In this document: piece by piece, positions 54,113-63,440 of the stretch
Layout of the letters: the number at the start of each line of letters is the position of its first letter
Position numbering within the stretch: the stretch's first letter is position 1
Made by a program: the position numbers and the translations under genes
NCBI GenBank assembly: GCA_021531385.1
Contig: JAFBIR010000010.1
Location: forward strand, 83,337-147,336
Reading direction: 5' to 3'
Origin: Parabacteroides distasonis
GTDB lineage: Bacteria > Bacteroidota > Bacteroidia > Bacteroidales > Tannerellaceae
DNA: 64,000 bases
Notes under the pieces: model-generated
The model's input: only the letters and a program-made list of their open reading frames with translations
Databases searched by the model: none
Told to the model about the DNA's origin: nothing

Positions 54113-54520
54113 TTAGCCGATCGGCTCAAAAGGAAGCGCTGTATCTTTGCGATAACCCGTTCCGTTGAAAGTAGCGATCAATTCTCCCGCCTCTGTGGTG
54201 ATGCGTACCTCGCAATTCGCTAAACGCTTGTGGTTGAACACCTCATGCGCCTCTGCATACAGCATGCCTTCCGAAACAGAACGAAAGAAATGGATAGAGG
54301 AGTCGATGGAGAAGGTGAGGCGGGCGTGGCTATTGGTCGCGGCCGCAAAGGCCAAATCCGCTAACGTGAACAAGGCGCCTCCTTGACAAACACCGCCGCC
54401 ATTCAAATGCTCCGGTTTCACCTCCATGCGGGCCTTGGCGTAGCCGTTGCCCACTTCGAGCAACTCTACGCCAGCCAGCAAGGCAAACTTATCTTCTTGA
54501 AGAAAATCTTGAATCGTCAT
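54113..54520 (-). CDS. PaaI-family hotdog-fold thioesterase
   Basis: 135 residues. HLNGGGVCQGGALFTLADLA carries the hotdog helix and the Asp of PaaI-type acyl-CoA thioesterases, with the FFRSVSEGMLYAEA strand behind. It likely hydrolyses an aromatic or short acyl-CoA; the substrate is not evident. Cotranscribed after cysS (12-base gap) by position. Confidence 0.85.
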   Translation of the reverse strand: MTIQDFLQEDKFALLAGVELLEVGNGYAKARMEVKPEHLNGGGVCQGGALFTLADLAFAAATNSHARLTFSIDSSIHFFRSVSEGMLYAEAHEVFNHKRLANCEVRITTEAGELIATFNGTGYRKDTALPFEPIG

Positions 54521-54532
54521 ATCTCGTAGCGA

Positions 54533-56002
54533 TTAGCCCAATGTCCATTCAGCCCCTTCCTTCGTGTCCTTGATCTTGAAGCCTAAGGCGGTCAACTCAT
54601 TACGGATCTTGTCAGAGGTAGCCCAATCTTTATTCGCTTTCGCCTGTTGGCGGATAGCCAGCAGCAGATCAACCGCTTTACCAAAGGCCTCATAGCTGTT
54701 GCCGCCAGCGGCAGCCTCGTCTTTCATACCGAGTATCTCAAACAAGAAGAGATGGAACGTCTCTTTCAGCTCCTGTAAATCAGCGGCAGAGAGAGTTGCC
54801 TTCCCGTCTTTGGCCGCATTGATGGCACGAGCCGCATCAAAGAGATGCGAGATCACGATCGGTGAGTTGAGGTCGTCGTTCATCGCCTCGTAGCATTTCG
54901 CACGCAGCTCCTTCACCGCTACGCTGGAGGTAGCGGCCGGTTGGATCTTCTGCAGGTGGCTGTAGGCCTCCATCAAACGGGCCAATCCCTTCTCAGCGGC
55001 CTGCAAAGCCTCGTTGCTGAAATCCACCGTGCTGCGGTAATGCGCCTGCAAGATGAAGAAACGGATGGTCATCGGGGCGTAAGCCTGTGTGAGTGAGGCG
55101 TGATCGCCTGTGAAGAACTGATCCAAGGTGATGAAGTTGCCCAATGACTTACCCATCTTCTGTCCGTTGATGGTGATCATGTTGTTGTGCATCCAATAGT
55201 GCACCATTTCATCGCCTTGTGAAGCTACTGCCTGAGCAATCTCGCACTCATGATGCGGGAAAATCAGGTCCATGCCGCCTCCGTGGATATCAAAATGGTT
55301 GCCTAAATACTTCCGACCCATCGCGGTACATTCGCAGTGCCAGCCGGGGAAACCGTTGCTCCAGGGGGAGGGCCAACGCATGATGTGCTCCGGTTGCGCG
55401 CATTTCCAAAGGGCGAAATCAATCGGGTTACGCTTCTCCTCAGTGCCGTCGAGCGCACGGGTTGTCTTCAGCATATCCTCGATGTTCCGTCCGGAGAGGA
55501 TGCCGTAGCGATGTTCTTTGTTGTATTTTTCTACGTCGAAATAGACAGAGCCTTGGCTCTCATACGCATACCCATTGGCCAAGATCTGCTTCACCAATTC
55601 GATCTGCTCGATGATGTGACCGGAAGCGTGCGGCTCGATGCTGGGCGGCAATACATTTAAGGCCTCCATCGCGTGGTGATAACGCAAGGTGTAGTATTGC
55701 ACCACCTCCATCGGCTCCAGTTGCTCTAAGCGCGCCTTCTTGGCGATCTTGTCCTCACCTTCGTCGGCATCGTGCTCCAAATGGCCCACATCCGTGATGT
55801 TGCGTACATAGCGCACCTTGTAACCTAAATGTTTCAGGTAGCGAAACAACAGGTCGAACGTGATGGCTGGGCGCGCATGGCCTAAGTGTGCGTCGCCATA
55901 GACTGTTGGTCCACAGACATACATGCCCACATGCGGAGCGTGCAGCGGTTTGAAGGGCTCTTTTCTTCTTGTCAGCGTGTTGTAAATAATCAATGGATCC
56001 AT
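54533..56002 (-). CDS. cysS: Cysteinyl-tRNA synthetase
   Basis: 489 residues from the ATG at 56002 ([17 protein letters not shown]); a longer frame to 56068 has no family similarity. Class I signatures are HLGH in [10 protein letters not shown] and KMGKS in [10 protein letters not shown]. Zinc ligands include Cys in [16 protein letters not shown] and HHECE. It charges tRNA-Cys in the cytosol. Confidence 0.97.
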   Translation of the reverse strand: MDPLIIYNTLTRRKEPFKPLHAPHVGMYVCGPTVYGDAHLGHARPAITFDLLFRYLKHLGYKVRYVRNITDVGHLEHDADEGEDKIAKKARLEQLEPMEVVQYYTLRYHHAMEALNVLPPSIEPHASGHIIEQIELVKQILANGYAYESQGSVYFDVEKYNKEHRYGILSGRNIEDMLKTTRALDGTEEKRNPIDFALWKCAQPEHIMRWPSPWSNGFPGWHCECTAMGRKYLGNHFDIHGGGMDLIFPHHECEIAQAVASQGDEMVHYWMHNNMITINGQKMGKSLGNFITLDQFFTGDHASLTQAYAPMTIRFFILQAHYRSTVDFSNEALQAAEKGLARLMEAYSHLQKIQPAATSSVAVKELRAKCYEAMNDDLNSPIVISHLFDAARAINAAKDGKATLSAADLQELKETFHLFLFEILGMKDEAAAGGNSYEAFGKAVDLLLAIRQQAKANKDWATSDKIRNELTALGFKIKDTKEGAEWTLG

Positions 56003-56097
56003 ATACCTATTCTTATATTGTTCTCTTTTTTGAAATCGCAAACTTACACAAAATCCGCGGGAAAACATGCAAAAAGCGGGAATCTTCCTGGGAAAGT

Positions 56098-56105
56098 ATT
56101 ACTTT
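56098..56105 (+). promoter_or_regulatory. -7 promoter box of the PAP2 gene
   Basis: TACTTTTG matches TAnnTTTG, 31 bases before the ATG at 56136. It excludes the longer frame from 56067. Confidence 0.5.
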
Positions 56106-56135
56106 TGCGCACGCAGTGAAGAACGTAGGCAAAGA

Positions 56136-56930
56136 ATGAATAGCATGAAAGGAAATCGAAGGCTGTTTAGCTTTTTAGTGAGTGTGTGGATGTTTTGTGT
56201 GCATGTGGGAGCGGTGGTTCCTGCTGGGGAGGTCGCTGCGGACTCCTTGGCGACGACAGCGGCTGAACGCATCCCGATCGTCTCCTATACTTTTCAGCCG
56301 AAAAGCCTGATTCTACCGGCCTCTCTGATTACGGTAGGGGCGATTGGCACTGCGATTGATGGCATGAATGACTTTCACCTGTTCAGTCGGAAGGATTCCG
56401 TGAAGCAGCTCAATGTGGATGACTACATGGAGTGGGGCATGTTGGGATGGGTCTTCGTGTGCGACTTGATGGGGAAGGAGAAGCACAATTGGGTGGATCA
56501 ACTCTGTTTGGTGGCTTTGGCGGAGGGGCTGAATGCCACGATGGTGCATGGCGTGAAACGTTTTGTGAATGAGAAACGTCCGGACGGCATGGACTACTCT
56601 TTCCCTTCCGGACATACGGCTAATGCCTTCTTGGGGGCGCATTTGGCGTGGAAAGAGTTTAAGGATTCCTCGCCGGTGTTGGCCTATTCCGGCTATGCGT
56701 TGGCCGCTTTTGTGGCAGGCTCTCGGGTGTATAACAACCGCCATTGGGTGGCGGACGTGGTGGCTGGAGCCGGCTTCGGCATCCTTTCGGTCGAGCTCTC
56801 TTACCTAATCTATTTCCCTGTGCGTAACGCCATTGCCCGCAAGATCAACCTGCGGCATAGCGATCGTCTCGTGCTTTCTCCCACGGTGAATCCCGGAGGG
56901 GCAGGGTTCTATCTGAGCTATCAGTTTTAA
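56136..56930 (+). CDS. PAP2-family phosphatase
   Basis: 264 residues from the ATG at 56136; an ATG three codons on is an alternative. Signal-like N terminus (FSFLVSVWMFCVHVGAVVPAG). All three PAP2 motifs are present: KRFVNEKRP, FPSGHTANAF and SRVYNNRHWVADVVAGAG. It dephosphorylates lipid phosphates in the envelope, possibly undecaprenyl or phosphatidylglycerol phosphate, or lipid A. Overlaps the convergent GH3 gene by four bases. Confidence 0.9.
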   Translation: MNSMKGNRRLFSFLVSVWMFCVHVGAVVPAGEVAADSLATTAAERIPIVSYTFQPKSLILPASLITVGAIGTAIDGMNDFHLFSRKDSVKQLNVDDYMEWGMLGWVFVCDLMGKEKHNWVDQLCLVALAEGLNATMVHGVKRFVNEKRPDGMDYSFPSGHTANAFLGAHLAWKEFKDSSPVLAYSGYALAAFVAGSRVYNNRHWVADVVAGAGFGILSVELSYLIYFPVRNAIARKINLRHSDRLVLSPTVNPGGAGFYLSYQF

Positions 56931-58453
56931 GTGGAAGGCTGCTGGTTCAAGGCAAGCAGCTCATCTAACTGGCTACGGTCGTTACTGAGGCGCGGCACTT
57001 TGTGTTGCCCACCTAATTTCCCTTTGTGCTTCATCCAGTCGTAGAAAAGTCCCTCACGGGCAACCACGACCTGCAGGGGAGCCAACGAGATCTCCTTATA
57101 ACGTTTGGCCTCGTAGTCGGAGTTGACCTGCTGCAGATAGCTATCTAACCGCTTGGCGAACAGTGCCAAGTCTTGGGGTTGCCGCTCGAACTCGATCAGC
57201 CATTGGTGGCATCCCTCGGCTTTTCCCGTCAGCTCAAACAGGGGAGCGGCCGTATATTCACGCACGACAGCGCCCGTCTCTTGGCAGGTCAGCGCCAACG
57301 CCTTTTCTGCATTGCCCACCATTAATTCCTCTCCAAAAGCATTGATATAATGCTTGGTACGTCCCGTGATCAACAGCTTAGGCGGTCGCAGCGAGGTGAA
57401 GCGAACCGTGTCGCCAATCAGGTAACGCCAAAGTCCGCCGGGTGTACTGATCACCAAGGCATAGTTACGGCCAACCTCCACGCCCTCCAAAGGAACGGCT
57501 TGTGGATGAGGTGTGTCCAACTCCTCTAAAGGAACGAACTCATAGAACACCCCATAATCGGGCATCAACAGCAGGGCCGGATCGCTCGGATCATCTTGAA
57601 TGCCAAAGAATCCCTCAGAGGCGTTGTAACACTCCATGTAGTGCATCGCCGAGGAGGGAATCAGTTGTTGGTAGCAAGCTCGATAGGGTTCAAAGCTGAT
57701 GCCGCCGTGAATGAACAGTTCCAGGTTAGGCCAAACCTCCGTGAGGGCCCGTTTCCCGGTATAGTCGAGAATCGCCTTGATCAGGGTCAGCATCCACGAG
57801 GGCACGCCGGAGAGGTTGCTGACGTTCGCCTGGGCGGTGGCCTTGACAATCGCCTGCAGCTTGCTTTCCCACTCATTCATAAGGATGATGCGCTTGCGAG
57901 GCACCCGAAACAGCTCCACCAACGGATGGAGGTTTTGCAGCAAGACCGCCGATAAATCGCCTTGGTGCACATGGCGGTTCAAGGGCGAGGGGCTATGGCT
58001 ACCACCCAGGATGAGTCCTTTCCCCTCGAATAGGCGGCTGTTCGGATAGTTGCGCAGGTAAAAGGCGACAATGTCCTTAGGCCCTTGGTAATGACACCTT
58101 CGCAGGATCTCGTTCGTCACCGGGATGAATTTGCTCTTATCGTTGGTCGTGCCGCTGCTCTTGGCAAACCAACGGGTCACGCCCGGCCAGAGAATATCCG
58201 CTTCTCCATTGATCATGCGGTGGATATAGGGACGCAGATCGTCATACGTCTGCAGGGGAACACGTTGGCTAAAGGTTTGATAGTCTTTGATGTGGGCAAA
58301 GTCATATTGCGCTCCCCAGACGGTGTGTGAGGCCGTTTGGAGCAGGTCGTGAAATTGTCGCTCTTGAAGTGCGTCTATCCTTTGATCGAAGCGTTCCATC
58401 TGTCGGAGTCTTGGGCAAAAGAAGAGCCGGGCACTGTTCGTGAAAAAAGACAT
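56927..58453 (-). CDS. GH3 auxin-responsive-promoter-family protein
   Basis: 508 residues matching the GH3 acyl-adenylating family (FAKSSGTTNDKSKFIPVT, the P-loop-like ATP motif; YNASEGFFGIQDD; GLWRYLIGDTVRF). Plant members adenylate and conjugate acyl hormones to amino acids. The bacterial role is unknown, though an acyl-acid amido synthetase is plausible. Confidence 0.9.
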   Translation of the reverse strand: MSFFTNSARLFFCPRLRQMERFDQRIDALQERQFHDLLQTASHTVWGAQYDFAHIKDYQTFSQRVPLQTYDDLRPYIHRMINGEADILWPGVTRWFAKSSGTTNDKSKFIPVTNEILRRCHYQGPKDIVAFYLRNYPNSRLFEGKGLILGGSHSPSPLNRHVHQGDLSAVLLQNLHPLVELFRVPRKRIILMNEWESKLQAIVKATAQANVSNLSGVPSWMLTLIKAILDYTGKRALTEVWPNLELFIHGGISFEPYRACYQQLIPSSAMHYMECYNASEGFFGIQDDPSDPALLLMPDYGVFYEFVPLEELDTPHPQAVPLEGVEVGRNYALVISTPGGLWRYLIGDTVRFTSLRPPKLLITGRTKHYINAFGEELMVGNAEKALALTCQETGAVVREYTAAPLFELTGKAEGCHQWLIEFERQPQDLALFAKRLDSYLQQVNSDYEAKRYKEISLAPLQVVVAREGLFYDWMKHKGKLGGQHKVPRLSNDRSQLDELLALNQQPST

Positions 58454-58531
58454 ATCCTTTCCGATTAGTTCTGTTTGGCCGCGAATGTAATGAAATCCTC
58501 GTAATCCTGTCTGTCAATAGGCTTTTTTCCG

Positions 58532-58539
58532 TACTTTTG
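58532..58539 (+). promoter_or_regulatory. -7 promoter box of pfkA
   Basis: TACTTTTG matches TAnnTTTG, 26 bases before the ATG. Confidence 0.55.
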
Positions 58540-58564
58540 CTACCTGCTAACAAATCATTGGGAT

Positions 58565-59578
58565 ATGAAAATAGGAATTCTTTCGTCAGGTGGCGACTGC
58601 CCCGGCATCAATGCGACAATCCGCGGTGTGGGCAAATGTGCGATGCTACACTTTGGGATGGAGGTGATTGGCATTCATAGTGGTTTCAAAGGGCTCTTGG
58701 AGAAGGATACGCAGACCTTCGACGAGCGGAGTCTGTCTGGTATTCTCAATTTGGGAGGAACCATCTTGGGTACTTCGCGCGAGAAGCCTTTCCGCAAGCA
58801 GCTGTCTGCGACAGATTCTGATAAGCCACAGGTGATCTTGGAGAATTACAAAGCGTTAGGGTTAGATTGCTTGGTCTGCATCGGTGGCAATGGCACGCAG
58901 AAGACAGCCGGGATGCTGGCCAATATTGGCTTGAATGTGATCGGCGTGCCCAAGACGATCGACAACGATGTGTGGGGTACGGACATTACCTTCGGATTCG
59001 ATACGGCGGTCAATATCGCGACCGAATCGATTGACCGACTGCACTCTACGGCCAGTTCGCATAAGCGGGTGATGGTGGTCGAGGTGATGGGTCACCACGC
59101 CGGATGGATCGCCCTCTATGCCGGAATGGCGGGCGGTGCCGATGTCATCTTGTTGCCGGAGTTGGGCTATGACCTGGATCGGGTGAATGAGACCATCTTG
59201 GATCGGGCGCACAAAGGAAAACCCTATTCGATTGTGGTGGTGGCGGAAGGTATTAAAACGCCGGATAAGAAACATCCGGCCAGCTACATCACGCATGCCA
59301 TCGAGGAGGCCACGGGCATCGAGACGCGCGACACCGTTTTAGGCTATACCCAACGGGGCGGTAATCCTTCGCCTTTCGACCGCAACTTGGCGACACGCTT
59401 AGGTGGTCACGCCGCGGAGCTGATCGCGAAGGGACAATTCGGCCAGATGGTCTGTATGAAGGGCGATCGGGTGGATTCCATTCCCTTGGCTGAGGTGGCG
59501 GGCAAGCTCAAGTTGGTCACTCCGGATCACGATTTGATCGTGCAAGGCGAGCGCATGGGCATCACTTTTGGTCATTGA
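58565..59578 (+). CDS. pfkA: 6-phosphofructokinase
   Basis: 337 residues. MKIGILSSGGDCPGINATIRG and GVPKTIDNDVWGTDITFGFDTA are PFK signatures, with the catalytic base Asp in TIDND present. The phosphate-donor motif reads GGNGTQ near residue 107, where ATP enzymes have GGDGS and PPi enzymes GGDD. The Gly fits ATP use; the Asn in place of the Mg-binding Asp is notable. Its end overlaps rnc by 17 bases. Confidence 0.93.
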   Translation: MKIGILSSGGDCPGINATIRGVGKCAMLHFGMEVIGIHSGFKGLLEKDTQTFDERSLSGILNLGGTILGTSREKPFRKQLSATDSDKPQVILENYKALGLDCLVCIGGNGTQKTAGMLANIGLNVIGVPKTIDNDVWGTDITFGFDTAVNIATESIDRLHSTASSHKRVMVVEVMGHHAGWIALYAGMAGGADVILLPELGYDLDRVNETILDRAHKGKPYSIVVVAEGIKTPDKKHPASYITHAIEEATGIETRDTVLGYTQRGGNPSPFDRNLATRLGGHAAELIAKGQFGQMVCMKGDRVDSIPLAEVAGKLKLVTPDHDLIVQGERMGITFGH

Positions 59579-60374
59579 GTTTCGCCTGTTTCGCCTCTTT
59601 CTGCTCGGCATAAATCTGTTTCCTCAGTCGCTTATCGTTGCGTAAGCGATTGAGGGCCATTTGTGCGGCCTGTTGCTGCGATTCCTTCTTGGAATAGCCC
59701 TCGCCTACACCAATCTCTCTGCCGTTGGCCACATGAATGGCGGTGTGAAACAGCTGCTTCCCCTCCGCATCCGCCGTAGGCTCCAGTGCGTCGAAGAAGA
59801 TCTCGACACGCTGCTTCTGGCCCCATTCGAGCAAGCTCGACTTGAAGTTGATCTCCTGTTGGGTGATCTCGCTGAGGTTCAGGTGCTCGTCAATCATCCG
59901 CTCCACGAACTTGAAGCAGGCCTGATAGCCTTTATCGACATATACCGCACCGACAAGGGCCTCAAACGCATTGCCATAGATATGATTGTTGTGGTTGCTG
60001 ATCTTTGGCGAGAAGATGATCAGCTGGTCTAATCCGATTTGCAGGGCGATATTGTCTAACATATCCCGTTGCACCACCTTTGAGCGACTGATGGTCAAGA
60101 AGCCCTCTTGGGCGTCGGGGAAACGACGATAGAGAATATCGGCCACGATGCAATCCAATAAGCCGTCGCCTAAGAACTCCAAGCGTTCGTTGTTGACCGA
60201 TCGCCGATCTGCCGTCCAGATAGAGGCGGAGCTGTGTCGAAAGGCCTCCTCGTAAAGGGCGACACGATCCGGATAGAAGCCAAGGATCTGGTATAACGTA
60301 AAATAAGGCTCCTTCCTTTTGTTCAGGAGAAGCCTTATTGACCTATTTATCTGCTGAAATAGCTTTCGGAACAC
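59562..60374 (-). CDS. rnc: Ribonuclease III
   Basis: 270 residues. The signature NNERLEFLGDGLLD (usual NERLEFLGDSVL) holds the catalytic acids, followed by a C-terminal double-stranded RNA-binding domain (about residues 170-245, GEGYSKKESQQQAAQMAL). It cleaves double-stranded RNA in rRNA and mRNA maturation. fabF lies two bases upstream in the same operon, in the usual Bacteroidetes acpP-fabF-rnc order. Confidence 0.95.
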   Translation of the reverse strand: MFRKLFQQINRSIRLLLNKRKEPYFTLYQILGFYPDRVALYEEAFRHSSASIWTADRRSVNNERLEFLGDGLLDCIVADILYRRFPDAQEGFLTISRSKVVQRDMLDNIALQIGLDQLIIFSPKISNHNNHIYGNAFEALVGAVYVDKGYQACFKFVERMIDEHLNLSEITQQEINFKSSLLEWGQKQRVEIFFDALEPTADAEGKQLFHTAIHVANGREIGVGEGYSKKESQQQAAQMALNRLRNDKRLRKQIYAEQKEAKQAKLNDQK

Positions 60375-60375
60375 C

Positions 60376-61641
60376 TTATTTCACGAATTGTTTCACGATA
60401 GCACAAGCGTTGTGGCCACCAAAACCAAAGGTGTTAGACAGCGCCGCGTTGATCGTACGCTTCTGTGCCTGGTTGAAAGTGAAATTGAGGTTGTAATCGA
60501 TCTCCGGATCATCATCGCCCTCTGCATGGTTGATGGTCGGCGGCACAATACCGTCGTTCAACGCTTTGATACAGAAGATCAACTCGATGGCACCGGCTGC
60601 ACCTAACAGGTGACCGATCATTGACTTCGTTGAGCTGATGTTCAATTTATAAGCATGGTCACCAAATACCTCCTTAATCGCTTTGACCTCAGAGATGTCA
60701 CCTACCGGTGTGGATGTACCATGTACATTGATATAATCAATCTCTTCCGGCTGCATATTCGCATCTTCCAATGCGTTGCGCATCACCAACTTGGCACCTA
60801 AGCCTTCCGGATGGGAAGCGGTCAAGTGATAAGCGTCTGCAGACATTCCGGTTCCTGCGATCTCCGCATAGATTTTGGCGCCGCGAGCCAAAGCATGCTC
60901 CAACTCCTCTAACACCAAGCAAGCACCACCTTCACCCATCACAAAGCCGTCACGGCTTGCGCTGAATGGACGGGAAGCGGTCTCCGGAGAGTCGTTGCGT
61001 GTGGACAGTGCATTCATTGAGTTGAATCCACCTACACCTGAAGCAGCGATCGCTGCCTCGCCACCACCCGTTACAATCACGTTGGCCTTACCCAAACGGA
61101 TGTAGTTGAATGCGTCGCTAATTGCGTTAGTGGAAGATGCACAGGCGGATACCGTCGCGAAATTCGGTCCGTGGAAGCCGTACATCATGGAGATGTGTCC
61201 GGCTGCGATATCGGCAATCATCTTCGGGATGAAGAAGGGGTTGAACTTCGGGCCAATCGAATCTTTCGTCTTGGCGTAGCCCAACAACTCCTCATCAAAC
61301 GTCTTGATGCCGCCAATACCGGATGCGAAAATCACACCAATACGGTTTTTATCCTCTTTCTCCAAGTCCATCGCTGCGTCAGCGATTGCCTGCTTGGCGG
61401 CGCAGATGGCCAACAAGCTGTAGCGGTCGCACTTACGAGCCTCCTTTCGATCCATGATCGACAGGGGATCGAAGCCCTTCACCTCGCAAGCGAACTGGGT
61501 CTTGAATTTGGATGCATCAAACTGAGTAATAGGTCCAGCACCGCTTTTCCCGGCTACCACGTTCTCCCATGTTTCAGCGAGCGTGTTGCCTAATGGTGTG
61601 ATGGCACCCAGACCTGTTACTACAACTCTTTTTAACTCCAT
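60376..61641 (-). CDS. fabF: 3-oxoacyl-ACP synthase II
   Basis: 421 residues, full length. The active-site Cys lies in SACASSTNAI near residue 167, with the two His in NVHGTSTPVGD and KSMIGHLLGAAG. It condenses malonyl-ACP with acyl-ACP in fatty acid elongation. acpP lies 20 bases upstream. Confidence 0.97.
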   Translation of the reverse strand: MELKRVVVTGLGAITPLGNTLAETWENVVAGKSGAGPITQFDASKFKTQFACEVKGFDPLSIMDRKEARKCDRYSLLAICAAKQAIADAAMDLEKEDKNRIGVIFASGIGGIKTFDEELLGYAKTKDSIGPKFNPFFIPKMIADIAAGHISMMYGFHGPNFATVSACASSTNAISDAFNYIRLGKANVIVTGGGEAAIAASGVGGFNSMNALSTRNDSPETASRPFSASRDGFVMGEGGACLVLEELEHALARGAKIYAEIAGTGMSADAYHLTASHPEGLGAKLVMRNALEDANMQPEEIDYINVHGTSTPVGDISEVKAIKEVFGDHAYKLNISSTKSMIGHLLGAAGAIELIFCIKALNDGIVPPTINHAEGDDDPEIDYNLNFTFNQAQKRTINAALSNTFGFGGHNACAIVKQFVK

Positions 61642-61661
61642 ACGTAAATCAAGGAATTGAA

Positions 61662-61898
61662 TTACTTCGCGTTGTCCTCAACGTACTTGATGGCGTCACC
61701 TACAGTTGTGATCTTCTCTGCCTGATCGTCGGGAATAGAGATGTTGAACTCCTTCTCAAACTCCATGATCAACTCTACTGTATCCAAAGAGTCTGCGCCC
61801 AGATCATTAGTAAAGCTAGCCTCGTTTGTAACCTCTGACTCCTCAACACTCAACTTATCAACGATGATAGCCTTTACTCTTTCTGCAATTTCTGACAT
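61662..61898 (-). CDS. acpP: Acyl carrier protein
   Basis: 78 residues, acidic, four helices. The phosphopantetheine site is [12 protein letters not shown] with Ser37. It carries growing acyl chains for FabF and lipid A synthesis. First gene of the acpP-fabF-rnc operon. Confidence 0.98.
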   Translation of the reverse strand: MSEIAERVKAIIVDKLSVEESEVTNEASFTNDLGADSLDTVELIMEFEKEFNISIPDDQAEKITTVGDAIKYVEDNAK

Positions 61899-62054
61899 AA
61901 CTTTCGAATTTAGATTAATGAATAGAATTTACTTTTTAATTTTGCAGCTGCAAAGTAACGCATTTTTTGCGTTACGAAGCAAATATAAATGACTAAAAAT
62001 GTGGAAAACTGCACATTTTCTTTTCCCATGTGCATCTAAAATGATTTATATCAA

Positions 62055-62648
62055 ATGAAGAATATAGCGATCTTTGCTTCAGGTTCAGGTACAAATGCGG
62101 AGAATATGGCTCGATACTTCGCTAATAACGAGTTGATTAAGGTGGCTTTGGTGCTCTCCAACCATGCCGATGCGGGGGTTCATGCCCGGGTGAATGCCTG
62201 GGGGGTGCCCTCTTTTACCTTTTCGAAGGAGGAGTTCGCGGCAGCGACCCCTATTTTGGCTAAATTGGCTGAGTATGCGGTCGATTTCATCGTGTTGGCC
62301 GGGTTTATGAGCAAGATTCCTGATGCGTTGCTGGATGCCTTCCCCGATCGGATCGTCAATATCCATCCGGCGTTGCTCCCGAAGTTTGGCGGGAAGGGCA
62401 TGTATGGCCATCATGTGCATGAGGCAGTGCTTGCTGCCGGTGAGTCGGAGTCGGGCATCACGATCCATTACGTCAATGCCCACTACGATGAGGGCAAGAT
62501 CCTTTTCCAAGCCGCGTGTCTCGTCCTGCCCGACGACACGCCCGACACCCTTGCCCAGCGTGTCCACCAATTGGAGTATGCCCATTATCCCCGCGTCGTC
62601 GAGCAATTGCTGACCATGCTCCCGCCCCTTTATCGCGAAGGGGAATGA
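62055..62648 (+). CDS. purN: Phosphoribosylglycinamide formyltransferase (folate-dependent)
   Basis: 197 residues. NIAIFASGSGTNAENM binds GAR phosphate; the catalytic Asn, His and Asp are visible in IVNIHPALLPKFGGKGMYGHHVH and YDEGKI. It transfers formyl from 10-formyl-THF in de novo purine synthesis, the same step as PurT at 21089. Divergent from acpP. Block C begins about 50 bases after its stop. Confidence 0.96.
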   Translation: MKNIAIFASGSGTNAENMARYFANNELIKVALVLSNHADAGVHARVNAWGVPSFTFSKEEFAAATPILAKLAEYAVDFIVLAGFMSKIPDALLDAFPDRIVNIHPALLPKFGGKGMYGHHVHEAVLAAGESESGITIHYVNAHYDEGKILFQAACLVLPDDTPDTLAQRVHQLEYAHYPRVVEQLLTMLPPLYREGE

Positions 62649-62699
62649 ATGACCTCGTGACGTAAAAATTGCTCCATCACGACGTAGCAAGGAAAGCCC

Positions 62700-62829
62700 T
62701 CAAAAACGTTGCCCGTGGTTCGGAAAAATTACGAGCAATGTTTTGAAAAACCATGGGCAATGTTTGAAAAAACTACGGGCAATGGTTGAAAAAACTATGG
62801 GCAATGTTTTTTGGAATTATGGGCAATAG
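62700..62829. repeat. Iteron-like array of 22-bp direct repeats (block C)
   Basis: Units start at 62731, 62753, 62775, 62797 and 62819, an exact 22-bp period matching the array at 37620-37718 unit by unit. It begins just after a core gene (purN), as the B array does after the TolC gene. Confidence 0.85.
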
Positions 62830-63440
62830 AATTTACGTTTATCAGCCATCCTTTTTATCGCCCCCAGTTAGGGGAAAATTTTTCTCTAACTGGAGAAAAA
62901 TTTCTGTCTAATTAGGGGTAGAGCCGTTGCGTGCAACGGCTGGGATGCCCTCTTGAGGAACCTGTCGTTCTCCCTGCTCTTAAACGAATTTTAAACCTTC
63001 GGCGATGTCGCCAAAAAACCATCACGGAGGAAAAAAAATCTCACCGTGAAGCGAAGGGTGCTCGCTCCACGAAGAAAAAAAATTTCCATCGTGATGTGAT
63101 TTTTTCCGCTCCGTGACGTGATTTTATTTCCGTAGTAGTGCGCCAAAAATAGGGTAGTTGGGGGGCCTTTTCGTGCATGACGGGTAGTTTGACCCTGAAT
63201 GGGTCGCACCTTGTTAACCGCCTGTCGGAGACTGGCGGGGCGCATGAAATCCGCCTCTTCTCATCCGACCCTGAATGGGTCGAACCTGTTGATGCTTTGT
63301 ATGGTTCGACCCCGTTAGGGTCGTGGGTTGGGGTAGATTTATCCACTCCGCACATCTGGCGATATGCGGTTATCGAAGGTTAGACCCCGTTGGGGTCATC
63401 ATCGTGGAGATGCGCCAATGGCACGTCTCTACGGGTCGAT
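62830..63440. repeat. Block C, part collinear with block B
   Basis: Continues the alignment to 37719-38417 in the same order: the AACTGG hairpin and the AGCCGTTGC dyad (62922-62941), the CGTGATG-rich stretch, the GACCC...GGGTC palindromes (63189-63402) and the GAGACG dyad. Block B has about 90 extra bases around 38060-38150. No gene is seen. Confidence 0.8.
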
